Shown here: positions 36,701 to 48,700 of the stretch, piece by piece
Position numbering within the stretch: position 1 is the first letter of the stretch
Layout: each line of letters begins with the position of its first letter
DNA from: Ifrita kowaldi
Taxonomy: Eukaryota; Chordata; Aves; Passeriformes; Cinclosomatidae
Direction of reading: 5' to 3'
NCBI GenBank assembly: GCA_013398055.1
Contig: VZRS01000327.1
Coordinates: 373,625-437,624 of the forward strand
DNA length: 64,000 bases
Translations under genes and position numbers: made by a program
Notes under the pieces: model-generated
The model's database searches: none
Told to the model about the DNA's origin: nothing
What the model saw: only the letters and a program-made list of their open reading frames with translations

Positions 36701-39700
36701 GGTCAGGATAAAACTCTCTCCACATGTACTTTCCTTTAGGGATCCCCTCACTCCTTCCCATCTGTGCAGACAGGGTCCTTCAGAAAAGCACTACAACTAC
36801 GGGGCCGGGTTGGATGGAGCCGTGAGCAATCTGACTTAGTGAGGGGCATCTCTGCCCCTTGTGTGTGGGATGGCTGGATGATCTTCTATGTCTCTTCCAA
36901 CCAATGCCATTTGTGATTCCATGGACTTGCAAGGCACTTTCTTGGTAATTAACCTGATCTAATTATGGTCAGCTTACTCTAAGAGAGGGATACAACTGTA
37001 TTTGTTGTAGTTAGTGACACTACTGTTACTTTTTTGTAAGCTCCCATTTTCGATGTCATTTTCTTGTTTCAGTTTCCAGTGTGACAGTTGTAACACTGTC
37101 TTCATGGGCATATGTTTGACACAGAGCTGGCAGAGCCTTTCATTCTTCTCCTTTTTCGTATGGTTTTGCTTTAAATGCAGTAAGTATTGGAGCTCTTCAA
37201 GCTGTAAAATTGACGTAAAGAGAAATGCTCCTTCTAATAGTAAAGGTAGTGTTTAGCTATGATATGGCCCAAGCTGTGAGGTCTCTTTCAACATCTGCAG
37301 CAGAAGACGAAAATCCGTGGTGTGATATGGATACTGAAAAAGCTTCAGCAGGGAATTTCTTCAGCCCTCTGCGGCATTTTGTGAGAGCTTTGTCTTTCCC
37401 ATGCAAATTATTTAAAACAATGTTACAGTTTTGTAAACTTCTTGCACCTCCAGGTTGTTTTTGCAGTATTGTTATGGTTCTAACTAGAAAAATATTTAGG
37501 CATGGGTGTCTTAGAATTTGGCCAATCCCCTCAAAGGACAAATTACCTTATGCCATTTAACACACTTTTGCGAACTAACATATAAAAGCCTTTGGAAAAA
37601 TTATTAAATCACTTCCATTTGTCCCTGAGCCTGGACTCTGTGTTGTTTCTCTACTCATCCTCGGTGTGACAGCGACAGTGTGATAATGCACAGGCAGCAT
37701 CCTGAGACAGCAACAGGCCAAATTTCCAGGATCTTCATGGCTGGAGGCAATGCCAGCTGCAGTCTGGCCTGCTTAGCCCTGCTGTGAACACCTGCTACAT
37801 AACTGTTGATATTGTAGAAGGCAACACAAAATTGAATTTTGACCAAGTAAGTGTTTTGGTCCAGTCTGAGCTGTCAGAGAGACAATGCAGGCTAACACCT
37901 GGCTTGGAAGTGGTATTACAAACATTCCTGTTCTTCCCTATCCTCCACAGGACTAACTCTGGGCATGCCACTGTGTCATGTCTTAAGCATTATGGAAGGT
38001 TTTCTCTTACAAGCTTGTTTAGTTTTCTGTGTCACTTTGGATGAAGCACTCCCATGCTTGCCTGAATGCAATTGGCTGGCAGGATCCTCAGAGTGTTATT
38101 CAGAAACCACTTTATTCTGGTACTGCTGCTAAAAGAAATGGCAGCAATGAACCCAAAAAGGTTTGCAGCTGGATCAGTACCCCTCGACTGGTGCACAAAT
38201 ATTTGTGCTGGTGCCTGGGAAAGGCAGGGTGGGTGTGTGAGTGATGGAAGGGGCAGATGGTCAGCAGGACTCCTTGCCCTGGCAGGCCTGGAATACGGTG
38301 GGGCATCCCAGCCTGTGTGGGCTCCACCAAGTTGTGCTCCAGGCAGGGGTCGAGGTGGGTGTGCAGTGGGTCAGGGAGTCGTGCAGGGAGGACATGACCC
38401 CACCCTGGCACCAGGATGCCATCTGATCACGCCAGGTGGGGATTTGCTTCTAAAGTAACCACTTTTTCTGATACTATAGTAGGACAGTTAGTTCTGTGCC
38501 ATCAGCCATGTGCCCCAGTGTGGGCGAGGGGACCCTCGTGCCCCTGTCCAGCAGTGTTGTTGGTTGGGGTCATCCATCCCATCCTGCCAGAAGCCAGCAG
38601 GAATTAGACCTGTGCAGTTTGTGCATGCAGCAGGAGAGCAACCAGGGCCAGGGCTGTCCCTTCAGTTGTCCCTGTATCACTGTGACCAGTCTCACAAAGT
38701 GACCCTCCAGATGCAGCCAAGGGCAGGGTGTGAATAGTCGTGGAGGGCTGGAAACTAGCAGTTCAGGGATTTGCCTACATGTGTGTCCTTGTCTGGAAGT
38801 GACCTGATGTGGGGACAGCAGAGCCAGCCCTCAACAGCCAGGGCAATGCATGCTTGTGGACCAGCTTCTTCCCTGCCTAGCATTTCACCCAAAATCTCCT
38901 CGCCTCCACCCAGCCATGGGCTAGGGGCTTTGTAGAGTGAGATGGCCACAGAGGGCCTGGCTATGGCATGTTGATGTGGAGAGACTGAAAATGAGCTGGA
39001 CAGTGAGCTGAGGAGGGGAGTACATCCCACCTGGGTGCATTGAAGAGTGAGTCTCCATGTGGTCCCTGCACTTCTGCACTGCCCAGCACTGACACTGCTG
39101 CAGAGCCTTCCAGGTTACTGGGGTTCTTAGCTGGACCAGGGCCTCTACAGACAGTACTAAGGTTTATTTAAATCCAATATTTAAAGGCGAACATCAAAAC
39201 TTTCCGTGGCAACAAGCCATCAAGCTCTTTGCAAAGCACCTTCGCATCTCTGCTCTGCCGTGCCAGCTGTCAGGGGTGCAGCTCCCTTCTCCCCCTCCAT
39301 TCAGTGCTTCTCTTTGTACTCTGCCCCAGATAACTATTTTTGCTCCATTCTTTAAGCTGTTTGTTTGCTGCCTGACACAGAGTGTTCAGGAATCATATAG
39401 TATATGGGACAATCAACCATCAATGTCACTAAAAAGTAAAAAATAAAAAAAGCCCAAACCCAACCCAACAAATCTCATTCTTCACAAGAACTGAAGCTTA
39501 CAACTGCTCATGGGTACTTCTGGGAAGGGTGGAGCTTTGCAGGTGTTCTGTGAGCAGTGTCCAAAACAGAGCCCCAGGTGCAGCAAAAGCAGTCCCGCGA
39601 TGCAGTGTCAGGATCCAGCCCTGTGTGACAATGCCAGCAGCACATGGCACTTCAGCATGAGCCCCAGCAAACATGTGCAGGGTTCACTGCCACCTGCAAG

Positions 39701-42700
39701 CTTTGCCATAAGGCTGAGGGGCAAATTCTCTCCCGCTTTAATCACCTCAGTGGTATGTTCCTGTGGATTATGCTGCCTGTGAGCCAGGGAAGCAGACAGG
39801 GAGGGATCAGGCTCTGGTTTCCCCAGATGGAACTTTGCAGCCCCTGTGCTGATTTTGGCACAGTTGTGTGAGCGGGCTCCAGAGAGCTGAGGACAAAAAG
39901 CCAGAAAACCCCACAACTTTGGGCATTTGCTTTTCCTTCTGGCTGGGTTCTGTTTTAGCTTGGAGGAATGGCCTGAGCCCACTTGGCGTGAGCACACAGA
40001 AGCTACACTGGCATAAGGGGAACAAGATGAATATGATGAGGGGGATAGTGGGTACAAAAATATCCCGTGTAGGTTTTCCCATCTGAACTCCATCCTCTGC
40101 AACCACAGGCTGAGGTTTTTAGCCTGGTCAATGAAACCTCGTCACTCTGGCTCATGCTGGTGCTGGGTAACATTTTAAGGAGGTTTCAGCAGTTGGAGGA
40201 GCTTTTTTGTTACTGTGCCTTAGGCAACTGATAGACTTCAGAGACAGCAGAGCTGTTGAGCTTTTCCCTTTTGATAGGAATGCTTGCACAAGCTTCCTGA
40301 TGCTTTGTTATCCAGAGGAGCGGCAGATTTGCACCAGATTCCCAGTCATGGCTTTTCCATATGCGTGAGTCATGGTGGCTTCCCAGGGCTCCTGCACTGC
40401 ACTGCTCTGCTCAGCGGTGCAAAAGGTATTTTTAGGTTGGTCCACATGTTTGAGCTGTGCTGAGTGGATGAGGAGGTGTGGGATGGTGGATGAAGCTTTC
40501 CCTGAGGATTTGGTATCGGTGGATGAAGAGGGATCCAATGCAGAGATGAGGATTAGTTGATGGTCTGTGCATGGCTCCGAGCAAGGGGCATTTCCAGACA
40601 GCTGGGGACTGGATTTTGCTCTCTGAAAGATCTCAAATGTCTAAAACAAGATCTCCGCACAGCACTGAATTATTTATTGAATATTTTTTCTTGGCAAGGG
40701 ATCGATATGCTGTAGATATTTTAGATACTTTAAATACTTCTATTTACATGTGATTACTGGGCTCTTTCAGGACATTGAGCTCCTTGTTAGCGTTTTTCCC
40801 TTTTTAGTGGGTGCTTGCAAAGATCTTGTGTTTTGCAAATGCATTTCCCAACTGAGCAGAGCAGGAGGGAGCAGAGGCCAGTGCTGCTCCTCTGGTTGCT
40901 TGGAGATTCCCAGCCTTTGTCTGTGCCCTGCCTTGGGATTGGGGTTGTCAGGAAGCTGGATGGAAGCTGGAGGGTCAGCAAAGCCCCTGAGCCCGGTGCT
41001 GTGATCTGCCACTAGCTCCGTCCCCAGGAACTATGGGGAAATGTGGTGCCATGGTCACACCCAGGCTGTTAATGCACCAACTATTTAGTCAGAGTTTCTT
41101 AAAGAGTGAGGTGTCTAAAGTAATGCTAGGGGCACATGGTTATTATGCAATTAGTGCTGTTAACCATCAGTCACCCAGAGTAAGGGGAAATTCTACTTTT
41201 GATATATATTTTATATATGCACATGCACACACAAGCATTTACATCCACGCATGCAGATGTGTAATTGTATGTGTGTATATGCCATATATATATGGGACCC
41301 AGCACTTCAGCAGCCTTTTCTCTGAGACATTTTTTCTGTCCTGAGTGAAACTCCCTATCTTTCCTAAAAAAATATTACACCACTGGGCCAAGTTTATACC
41401 ACAGCCCCAACCACATGCTGATGCTGAACTGGTCTCTTTCATCCATCCCTATGCACTCCCCACTCACTCACTCACTCAGTCACCAGAGGTCACAGGAAAG
41501 CAAGGCTGGCCTCCTTGCCATGAAGTTTATTTGCCTTATTTTTCTCCCGCAGATCCAAGGCTTGACCTGGATGCAAAGCCTTTCTCCATTGCGGATAACT
41601 GCCTTGCTGAGTGGGTGGGAGGGCACTGGGAGAGGGTGAGTGGGGAGGCAGGGGCATGGGGACAGTCCCTTATGGCATTGCTGCAGCCCCTTGTCTGCTC
41701 CATACCCCAGACCCTGAGTTGGGGGTATGCTGGCTCTGCTGGCACAAAAGCAATTTGAGCTAAAGAGGCTTATGTACCATTGAAACCCTGTTCTTTAATA
41801 GTCTTGTTGGCAAAAGGCCAGTTTCACAGATTGGATGGGTCTGATTCTCAAAGGAAAGGGAGAAGGATATTCTTCATTAGTAAAAACAGAATATAAAAGT
41901 TATAAACTGCTTTTATAACATTTCTAGATCATGGGGTGCTTTTCCAGTGCCTGCTCCCTGGAGAAGTGCCACAGCCTCAAAGGCACCGTGTGCCTTTCCT
42001 CCCTTGTTTGCTATCCATCACCTCTCACCCTCTCTTATGTTGCCTGAGCACCGGCATAATAATCCGAAAAAAGCATTTTTATCTCTAAACCAGTTCCTTT
42101 TTTCCCTCCTCTTTTTTTTTCCCCTTCCCAATTACAACTCATTGAGTTATAGTGGAGCCATAGTCAATGAGGCCAAATGCCTTGGCTTTGAGTCCTCGAT
42201 TATTATTTGACTCTGCAAAGAATTGTGTGATCTAAGTAAGACACAGTAGTTGTGGTTGTGCATGGGAGAGGCAATTATTTTGCTCAGTGGGTAAAATTAA
42301 ACACCTGTAAGAGTTCAGTTTGGTCTGGTTTTGGTAGGTAGGGGGCATTTTTTTAATGGAAAGCACAGTTTTTATGAAAATGCGCTGTCCCAAAAATCGA
42401 AGCAGCGATACATCATGTGGAGGCTGTGGGAGTTGGCTTAGGGTGATGTGTCTGAAGGTGAGAGACATTAAATGAGGAAAAGGGCTATAGTGAGATAGGT
42501 CACTTTAGAGGAGCAAAAGCAGGTATAGTTTCAGAAAGTTTTGAGTAGTATTAGCCTTGGCTTGATCAATAATCCTAGTAATTGCTGAATCCCAGGTGTG
42601 GCTGATTACCCCTTGCAGAGTACAGAGGGTCCCTGTACATGCATCCAAGTATGTGTGGTGGGTCGGGGCTGTGGGGTCATCCCTGCCCAGGCTGCTCCGG

Positions 42701-45700
42701 AGGGATGCAGGATGAGCAGTGAAATGTTTTGGGTCACTGTTGTGGTGATGTGTTTATACCACAATTGCATGTGTGGGACAGAAACTGTTAGGAGTCCTGC
42801 AAAACTACGTGAGGCGAGTATTGCTTGTCTCCTGCTTAATTTTGGGCCTGCTTACTGGATTTCCACACAGCGAATCTTTCATAGTTTCAGATACTTCTGG
42901 TATTCCTATTTTCCCCTTCATGTTTATCACACTCTTTACTCTTTCTCAAGCAGTTTGCAAGCTTGCAGACTGCCTGGCTTCCTGTCTCACAGCAGGGAAT
43001 TGTTCTGTAAGGTTTTCAGTAGCTCTCTGTAATGCCCAACAAATACATAATGGCATTTTCTCTCTGTAATTAACACTGGCTTCACCCTGCTGTAAAGCAT
43101 GGCATTACCATTTCCATAAACACTATAGTATAGAACCATTAAAACATAGAATACATTGACCTGATCTTAAACTAGTTGGAAATAGAAAAGTGGCTAAGTG
43201 CCATGAGTTTTCCAAATCTTCCTGTTTAAGTAAAATGAATGAGAAAAAATCTGCAGTTTGGATTAAACTGGATATTGCATTTGTGGCTGAGGCACAACAC
43301 AGTCTGTGGTGGGAGATCTCATTAGATCACTTGTTCCCATAAAATCTGGAGAAATGTGAACCCAGCCTGCTGCAAAGTGGTCAGTGTCCCCCTTCCTCAC
43401 CTGAGCCCAACCCCAACCCACACTGGCCTCAGGATTAGAACTGAAGGCTCATCCAGCTTCTCATCCTCTCAGTCCACACAGGCGAAACTTGTGGAGTCTC
43501 AGAGCAGAGGCTGACTTGGCATCAGCTCTCTGGTTTTAATTACAGCAGTGATTAGGAATTCACAGCCTGTGTCAGCTGTCTCAGCTGTCACAGCTCCTGG
43601 TGTCCCAGGAGCTCCCTGGCCAAGTTGGAGAAGGTCAGAAGTACCTGAGCTGCATTTAATGGCAGAGGCTCCTCCCAGGGTTGATGTCCCACTGCATGCC
43701 TACATAGAGTTTGGAGAAAAAGGAAAAATAATAATGATTATACTGTGCAAGCAATACACAACATCCCCAAATGCCTCTGACTGCATGGCTGTGGCAGCCT
43801 CTGTGCATGTTTTCATAAAGATGTTAATCATTGCAACAGCTTTCATTTAAATAAACAAATGGTTTCCAGTGATGCAGTCTGACTAATAGCTTTATGTGTC
43901 CCTGGGAATGCTGATGTTCCCTTTCCCCTTGGTAAATGGAGACTCTCTTGTACTGATATAGTCATAATTTGAGTGCCATTCATGATTTGAATCCCTATTG
44001 CAAAGTCCCCTGAACCCTCTGCACAGAGCACAAGGCATGTTTTTCTTCTGCACAGGAAGGTGAGGGAGAGTGGTCCAGGTTTGGCTGGATGTTTCTTTGT
44101 GCAAATCTGTCGCTGACCGCATTTCAGGAAAACAGCTATAAATCTCAGGGTCTGGACTCTGCAGAACTTAAAAGAGAGAAGAGTTCAAAAAGCTTGTAGT
44201 GTTTCACTGGAGTGAAATCCCTCTAAATCAGCCTCTCTGGATTGAGATGTTTTAGATCCTGTAAATTCTGTTTCCTCAGTGAAATGAGTGAGCAGCCAGT
44301 GCCGTGGCCAAGGACACAGGTCTGTGGTGATTGCCAGCTGACGGGATATTCCAGCTTGCTCTGAGAGAAGCAGAGGATCTGCGGGCTCTGAGCCATCACA
44401 TGTCACTGGCTCTGCTTCGTAGTTCCCCACTGTGAACAGTTAAGTCTCTCAGATGTGTTGAAAAGCTGCTTATTTGGGTTTGGTTTTGTGCTATGAAGTC
44501 TAATGTAAATAGCGTTTTTTGGGGCTTGAATAAAGGGTAATGGGACACTTTGCCTGTTTTCCAGGATAAAATGTATCACCTGCCTCTTCCCCATCCCACT
44601 GTGAATGCAGGGGGGCAGGAGGATACAGATGTCCCAATAGGAGTTGTTCTTCCCAAGAAGGTAGGAAGGAATGGTAGGAAGAACGTGATTGCGTGGTTGC
44701 ACAGGACCAGTAAAATTTTGATTGCATTAGGCGTACACCAGTAGTCTGAGGCTGTTCGCACACTGGCTTAGGTCACTGAGCTCCATTGAGTGGAGTTACA
44801 GAATCACTTCCAGCAGAAAAAAATGAAAACTAAATCGCATAAGAGAGCTGTTTGTTACCAAAATAAATAAATAAGCCCTGTTCCAGGGGTGATTGCTGTG
44901 AACACAGGCTGGTGGCTGACCTGGAGCCCAGTGTCACTGCTGGCTGCCCAGAGGATGCAGGAGCCCCGCTCAGCCCAGACCCCGGCTGGGAAGTTCGCCT
45001 GTGCCAGGCACCCCCAGCTCTCACCCATGGCTGTGCCCTCTTGGCACCTCTCCAACACTTCTTCCTTCCTCGAAACCACTTTTTTCTGTCCTTCCTTGCA
45101 TATTTGTTTCTCTTTTCTTTGCCATGGGAGTATTTTAGAAGTCCAGTGATGCGAAGTGCTGTTTGGAATAAATGTCAGTGTTTCCATGTGCCACATACAT
45201 GGGTGGTAGATCCACCTCGGGCAACAGAAGTGGGGCCAAGAAGTAGCAGAAATGGGCCACAAAGGTAACAGAAATGTGGAAAAGGGGTGTGGAGAGCATC
45301 TTGCTGCTGATCCTGGGCCCGAGGTGACAGCAGCAGCTGCTTGCTGTGCACTCTAGGGTGCAATGCTGCCTTCCTGATGGGTAACCCAGCCCAAATGTGC
45401 TGGGTTTAAATTACTATTATTTATTTTCCTGAGCACATGAGAAATGTATTCCCAGAGCATGTGACCATGAGGTGCTCACCTGCTTGTCTTGACTTGTCAG
45501 AGGAGGCTGTGATCCAGGCACCCCTGACCCCTCTTTCTGTAGGTATTGGGAAGGGATGAGGCAGTTCTCCCTGATCATCCCAAACACACCTGGGCCCCTA
45601 TCCTGACCACCATCCCAGGGCAGGTTGGCTGCTCTGAGCGGATCAAGTATAGACTCATCATGAATCCCTTTGGGATGCAAAACCCAGGATTCGCTGTTGC

Positions 45701-48700
45701 AAAAGGCAAGTTGTGTGAACTCTGCAGTGCCAAAATTGAATGTGAACAGAAATTGCAGCCCTGACTCTCATGATCCTTCTGTTGATGCTATGAGCTCTAG
45801 ATGTCTGTGGATGCCCTCCACCCAGACAGATGTAAAGGCCTGGTCCTGCTTCCCCCCAGGCAATCCCTGCAGCTGAGCAGGACAGAAGCATGTGGCTGTA
45901 GCCAAGCATCCCCCCATGGCAGTGCTGTTCCCACAGGCACCTTCCCAGCTTTCCACTTTCAACTTAACTGCACGGATGGATACAAAACAGCACTTACAGG
46001 CTGCTGTTGAGGGAGTAGTTCCGAAGATTTCAGTGTAACCAGCAAACTGGGTGGCTGCTTTTGGTGGGACAGGCTGTTTCTGGGAGCAGACAGCCTTAAT
46101 TGGGACTTGCTGAAATGCTTTTGCACAAATAGGCAATTCATCAGCAAATGAATAGCACCCTTGCTAAGCTCTCCCAGTTTTTGTAGTAAAAGTGTGTTTG
46201 TCAGGCTGCTTTTCATAGCCTGGTGTCAAGAAATATTGAGGGGAGAAATCAGTACTCTGTCTCAGTTCGTAGAACCAATTTATCCCAGAAGGGTTTGGTT
46301 TGAAAGGGACCCTAAAGCTCATCCAGTTCCAACTGCTCTGCCATGACCAGGGACTCCTTCCATATACCAGGTTTCTTCAAGCTCCATCCATCCTGTCCTT
46401 GAACACTTCCAGGGACAGGGCATCTACAGCTTCTCTGGGCAACCTGTGCTAGTGCCTCACTACCCTCACAGTTCATCCTAACATCATTGCAGTCGCATAG
46501 TCAGTATTTTATCACATGTAGAGATTTCTGAAAAGATGCTCAAATCTCAGGAGAAAATCGTCTTCTGTGTGAGTTTTTCCCAGTAACATCATCTGGATGT
46601 GTTTATTGGAGGGGTTCAACCATTCTTGAAGAGGCTGGTCATGGTCCCAGAGGGTTTGCACAGTTGGGTGTTCTCTGGGAGCAGAGGTGACTGTGGGATG
46701 CTGGGCCAGCATCAGGGAGCAGCATGGGGCCAGAGGGATGTTTGGGCCAGAGCCCTCAGGAAGGGAGATGGNGCTGTTGAGGGAGTAGTTCCGAAGATTT
46801 CAGTGTAACCAGCAAACTGGGTGGCTGCTTTTGGTGGGACAGGCTGTTTCTGGGAGCAGACAGCCTTAATTGGGACTTGCTGAAATGCTTTTGCACAAAT
46901 AGGCAATTCATCAGCAAATGAATAGCACCCTTGCTAAGCTCTCCCAGTTTTTGTAGTAAAAGTGTGTTTGTCAGGCTGCTTTTCATAGCCTGGTGTCAAG
47001 AAATATTGAGGGGAGAAATCAGTACTCTGTCTCAGTTCGTAGAACCAATTTATCCCAGAAGGGTTTGGTTTGAAAGGGACCCTAAAGCTCATCCAGTTCC
47101 AACTGCTCTGCCATGACCAGGGACTCCTTCCATATACCAGGTTTCTTCAAGCTCCATCCATCCTGTCCTTGAACACTTCCAGGGACAGGGCATCTACAGC
47201 TTCTCTGGGCAACCTGTGCTAGTGCCTCACTACCCTCACAGTTCATCCTAACATCATTGCAGTCGCATAGTCAGTATTTTATCACATGTAGAGATTTCTG
47301 AAAAGATGCTCAAATCTCAGGAGAAAATCGTCTTCTGTGTGAGTTTTTCCCAGTAACATCATCTGGATGTGTTTATTGGAGGGGTTCAACCATTCTTGAA
47401 GAGGCTGGTCATGGTCCCAGAGGGTTTGCACAGTTGGGTGTTCTCTGGGAGCAGAGGTGACTGTGGGATGCTGGGCCAGCATCAGGGAGCAGCATGGGGC
47501 CAGAGGGATGTTTGGGCCAGAGCCCTCAGGAAGGGAGATGGATGACCCTGAACACGGGGTCTCTGTTGCTATCCCCTCACTGTTGTCCTCACCATTTCAT
47601 AACCCAAAAGTGAGTGAGGTTAATTGTTTGTTATGTTGGTTTTTTTCTTGTGCAAACTTACAAACCTCCTCTAGAGCCTCATGCAAGGGGTGCCCCCCTG
47701 TTCGCCACCTGGCCTGTGCCAGTCCCAATGCTCACTTGGCACAAACACAGGAGAAGGCTACTAGAGGGTAGTCCTGACCTTCAGGACTTCAGGATAGTGC
47801 AGCCCAGACACTATCTGGGAGGTGGTTCCCAGGAGGAAAAAAGCTGGTTTGTGTCAGTGGTGCTGTTGTGTGGGAAGTCCTGGCCCCCTCATGGAAGTGA
47901 AGCCATGTAGCTCCACAAGATGGAGCAAGGCTAGAGGGCAAGAGGGAAGGGGCTGCCTGGGCTCATGTGGCTGAAAAAGGTTTTAAGACCTTGACTCTTG
48001 TAAAGTCATAAAGAGAGCTGTGGCAAACCTTAACTGTTTGGATTATCCCTGGGCAGCACCTGCTTGGCTCATCTCTCAGAGGGCTGGCCGATAGATACTG
48101 GAGACTCCCCCGTGGTGAGTTGATACGGGGCCATCACTGTAAACAGGAGTTCTTTAAAATGTTCCTTGTGTACTCAACACCCAAACACGAGTCCCCTGAG
48201 GACAGCCTGATCTCTCACTCTGGAGCAGCAAGCCACCTGCCTGGCTCCTTCTCTCTGGTGGCTGTGTCTGTATGTGCAAAAGGGAAAACTAGACTGTCTG
48301 TGCAGGCCTGCTCAGGGAAGGCAGAGAAAGCTTCTGGCAGCCCTGAGGGGTTGTAGCTGGATCCTAGAGCTTGTTCTGGCATAACTCACTCCAGATAACT
48401 GCAGCTGCATTACCTCCTGTACATTGGTACTTGGTTGTCCTTAGGGAGTGAGCTGTCTGCTCCTGCTCACTCTGCTATGGGTGCTTCCTCCTTTCTTCTA
48501 TCTCTTCCACAGATGCTGTTTTCCTCAGTTAGGGTGGCTATTGGCAGGCAGCCCCACAGCTCAGCAGAGCAGGGTGTCTGTGATGGCTGATGAGGCAAAG
48601 CATGTTCTCCCTTTCCCAGCAACCTGTGCTGCCCCTGCCCATCCGCAGCCTGACCTGACCCATCCTTCTGGCTCTTGCAGAGTTTGCCATTTCGCTGGTG

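Larger units (their letters stand above)
21485..48680 (+). other. ACSL6: ACSL6 intron 1 (~27 kb)
   Basis: A long first intron bounded by GTGAGT and TTGCAG. It holds CR1 copies at about 26.7, 29.2, 31.1, 33.5, 35.1, 36.8, 46.3 and 47.0 kb, a run of about 18-20 T near 28195-28214, a 20-bp tandem repeat at 30023-30070, GC-rich candidate alternative promoters near 28.4 and 34.3 kb, a single N at 28737 and the 769-bp duplication at 46003-47541. Open frames up to 194 codons (22674-23258) show no recognisable protein features. Confidence 0.75.

Noticed and set aside
39608..40102. 164-codon minus-strand frame in intron 1
   Set aside because: No domain pattern, no splice context and no signal peptide; consistent with chance in a GC-moderate intron.
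43588..43614. Short hairpin (AGCTCCTGG / CCAGGAGCT)
   Set aside because: An isolated 9-bp inverted repeat in an intron; expected by chance in 64 kb and without context.
46161..47482. Pairs of identical short ORFs suggesting a duplicated gene
   Set aside because: They lie in the duplicated 769-bp block and partly in CR1 sequence; the duplication is probably an assembly artefact.
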